From positions 1 to 43,462 of IMG/VR virus record IMGVR_UViG_3300047560_001269: a stretch of DNA of 43,462 nucleotides; one strand, 5' to 3'. Origin of the DNA: a virus. Within the stretch, counting starts at the first letter, position 1; each line of letters begins with the position of its first letter. Under the pieces are notes generated by a model. It did no database searches and had not been told where the DNA came from. It worked only from the letters and a program-made list of their open reading frames with translations. Position numbers and translations under genes: made by a program. Positions 43,365 through 43,462 of the stretch are shown here, in pieces.

Positions 43365-43390
43365 AGCTGATACTCCTCTGTAGTATTAGA

Positions 43391-43427
43391 ACCCTTGGAT
43401 ATTACCAGTATCGCGAAGGGTATTTTT
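43391..43427 (+). terminator. weak + strand terminator candidate
   Basis: acccttggata pairs imperfectly with tatcgcgaagggt, followed by attttt. It lies upstream of the endonuclease gene. The stem has internal mismatches, so confidence is low. A TTGACA at 43446-43451 may be the -35 of a promoter cut off by the window. Confidence 0.35.
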
Positions 43428-43462
43428 CGTGCGTTAGCACTTGTGTTGACACTATTATTTAT

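Noticed and set aside
1-43462. CRISPR array, integrase, attachment site or insertion sequence
   Set aside because: No regularly spaced repeats, no recombinase or transposase motifs and no terminal inverted repeats were noticed on reading.

Overview
This window looks like part of the genome of an AT-rich, strictly lytic T4-like myovirus of the broad cyanophage/pelagiphage-like kind. The evidence is a co-oriented set of T4-type replication genes (family B DNA polymerase gp43, UvsX recombinase, gp41 helicase, gp61 primase, T4-type RNase H), phage nucleotide metabolism (NrdA, NrdB, ThyX, MazG-like), T4-style capsid-targeting N-termini, NATAAATA late-promoter-like boxes, and dense packing with ATGA/TAATG overlaps. 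Nearly all genes are on the + strand; the one clear exception is a GIY-YIG endonuclease at the right end. No integrase, repressor, CRISPR array, insertion sequence or rRNA was seen. Strong promoters of the TTGACA-17-(TGn)TATAAT type suggest a host with an E. coli-like primary sigma factor; the host itself cannot be named from the sequence.

Layout. 1-4012: a tRNA region with 13 tRNAs (Trp, Thr x2, Leu x2, Met, Arg, Gln, Gly x2, Pro, Asn and an initiator-like Met) interleaved with very small genes, an RNase H-like protein, a secreted protein and a GroES-like co-chaperonin, closed by a rho-independent terminator. 4027-10454: early replication block (Sm-like protein, DNA polymerase, UvsX, 2OG-Fe(II) oxygenase, small protein, gp41 helicase, DUF2061 membrane protein). 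10444-12627: a DUF4338/DruA-like protein and a possible PD-(D/E)XK-like protein. 12642-17683: a tightly coupled seven-gene block of glycosyltransferase-like proteins and a methyltransferase, probably for modifying glycans. 17687-24852: late-type genes for head-internal and structural proteins, several starting with a T4-like capsid-targeting sequence ending in Glu10, including a fusion of a ligase-like nucleotidyltransferase and an NMNAT-like cytidylyltransferase. 24849-26840: lysis cassette (GH19 endolysin, nested Rz/Rz1-type spanins, two holin-like membrane proteins). 26859-33763: primase, ThyX, MazG, NrdA, two oxygenase-like genes, NrdB, small zinc and GIY-YIG proteins. 33760-40761: promoter-led blocks with RNase H, a CobT-like metalloprotease/VWA protein, a methyltransferase and many small unknown genes. 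40762-43462: regulatory-looking intergenic region with divergent promoters and repeats, a cluster of tiny early-type genes, a promoter-to-terminator stretch that looks like a ~200-nt noncoding RNA, and the minus-strand homing endonuclease.

Most noteworthy are the predicted capsid-packaged enzyme fusion, the candidate noncoding RNA near 42.6 kb, the antisense promoter near 40.87 kb, and the initiator-like and short-variable-arm Leu tRNAs. Function calls come from motifs read by eye; no database search was possible.
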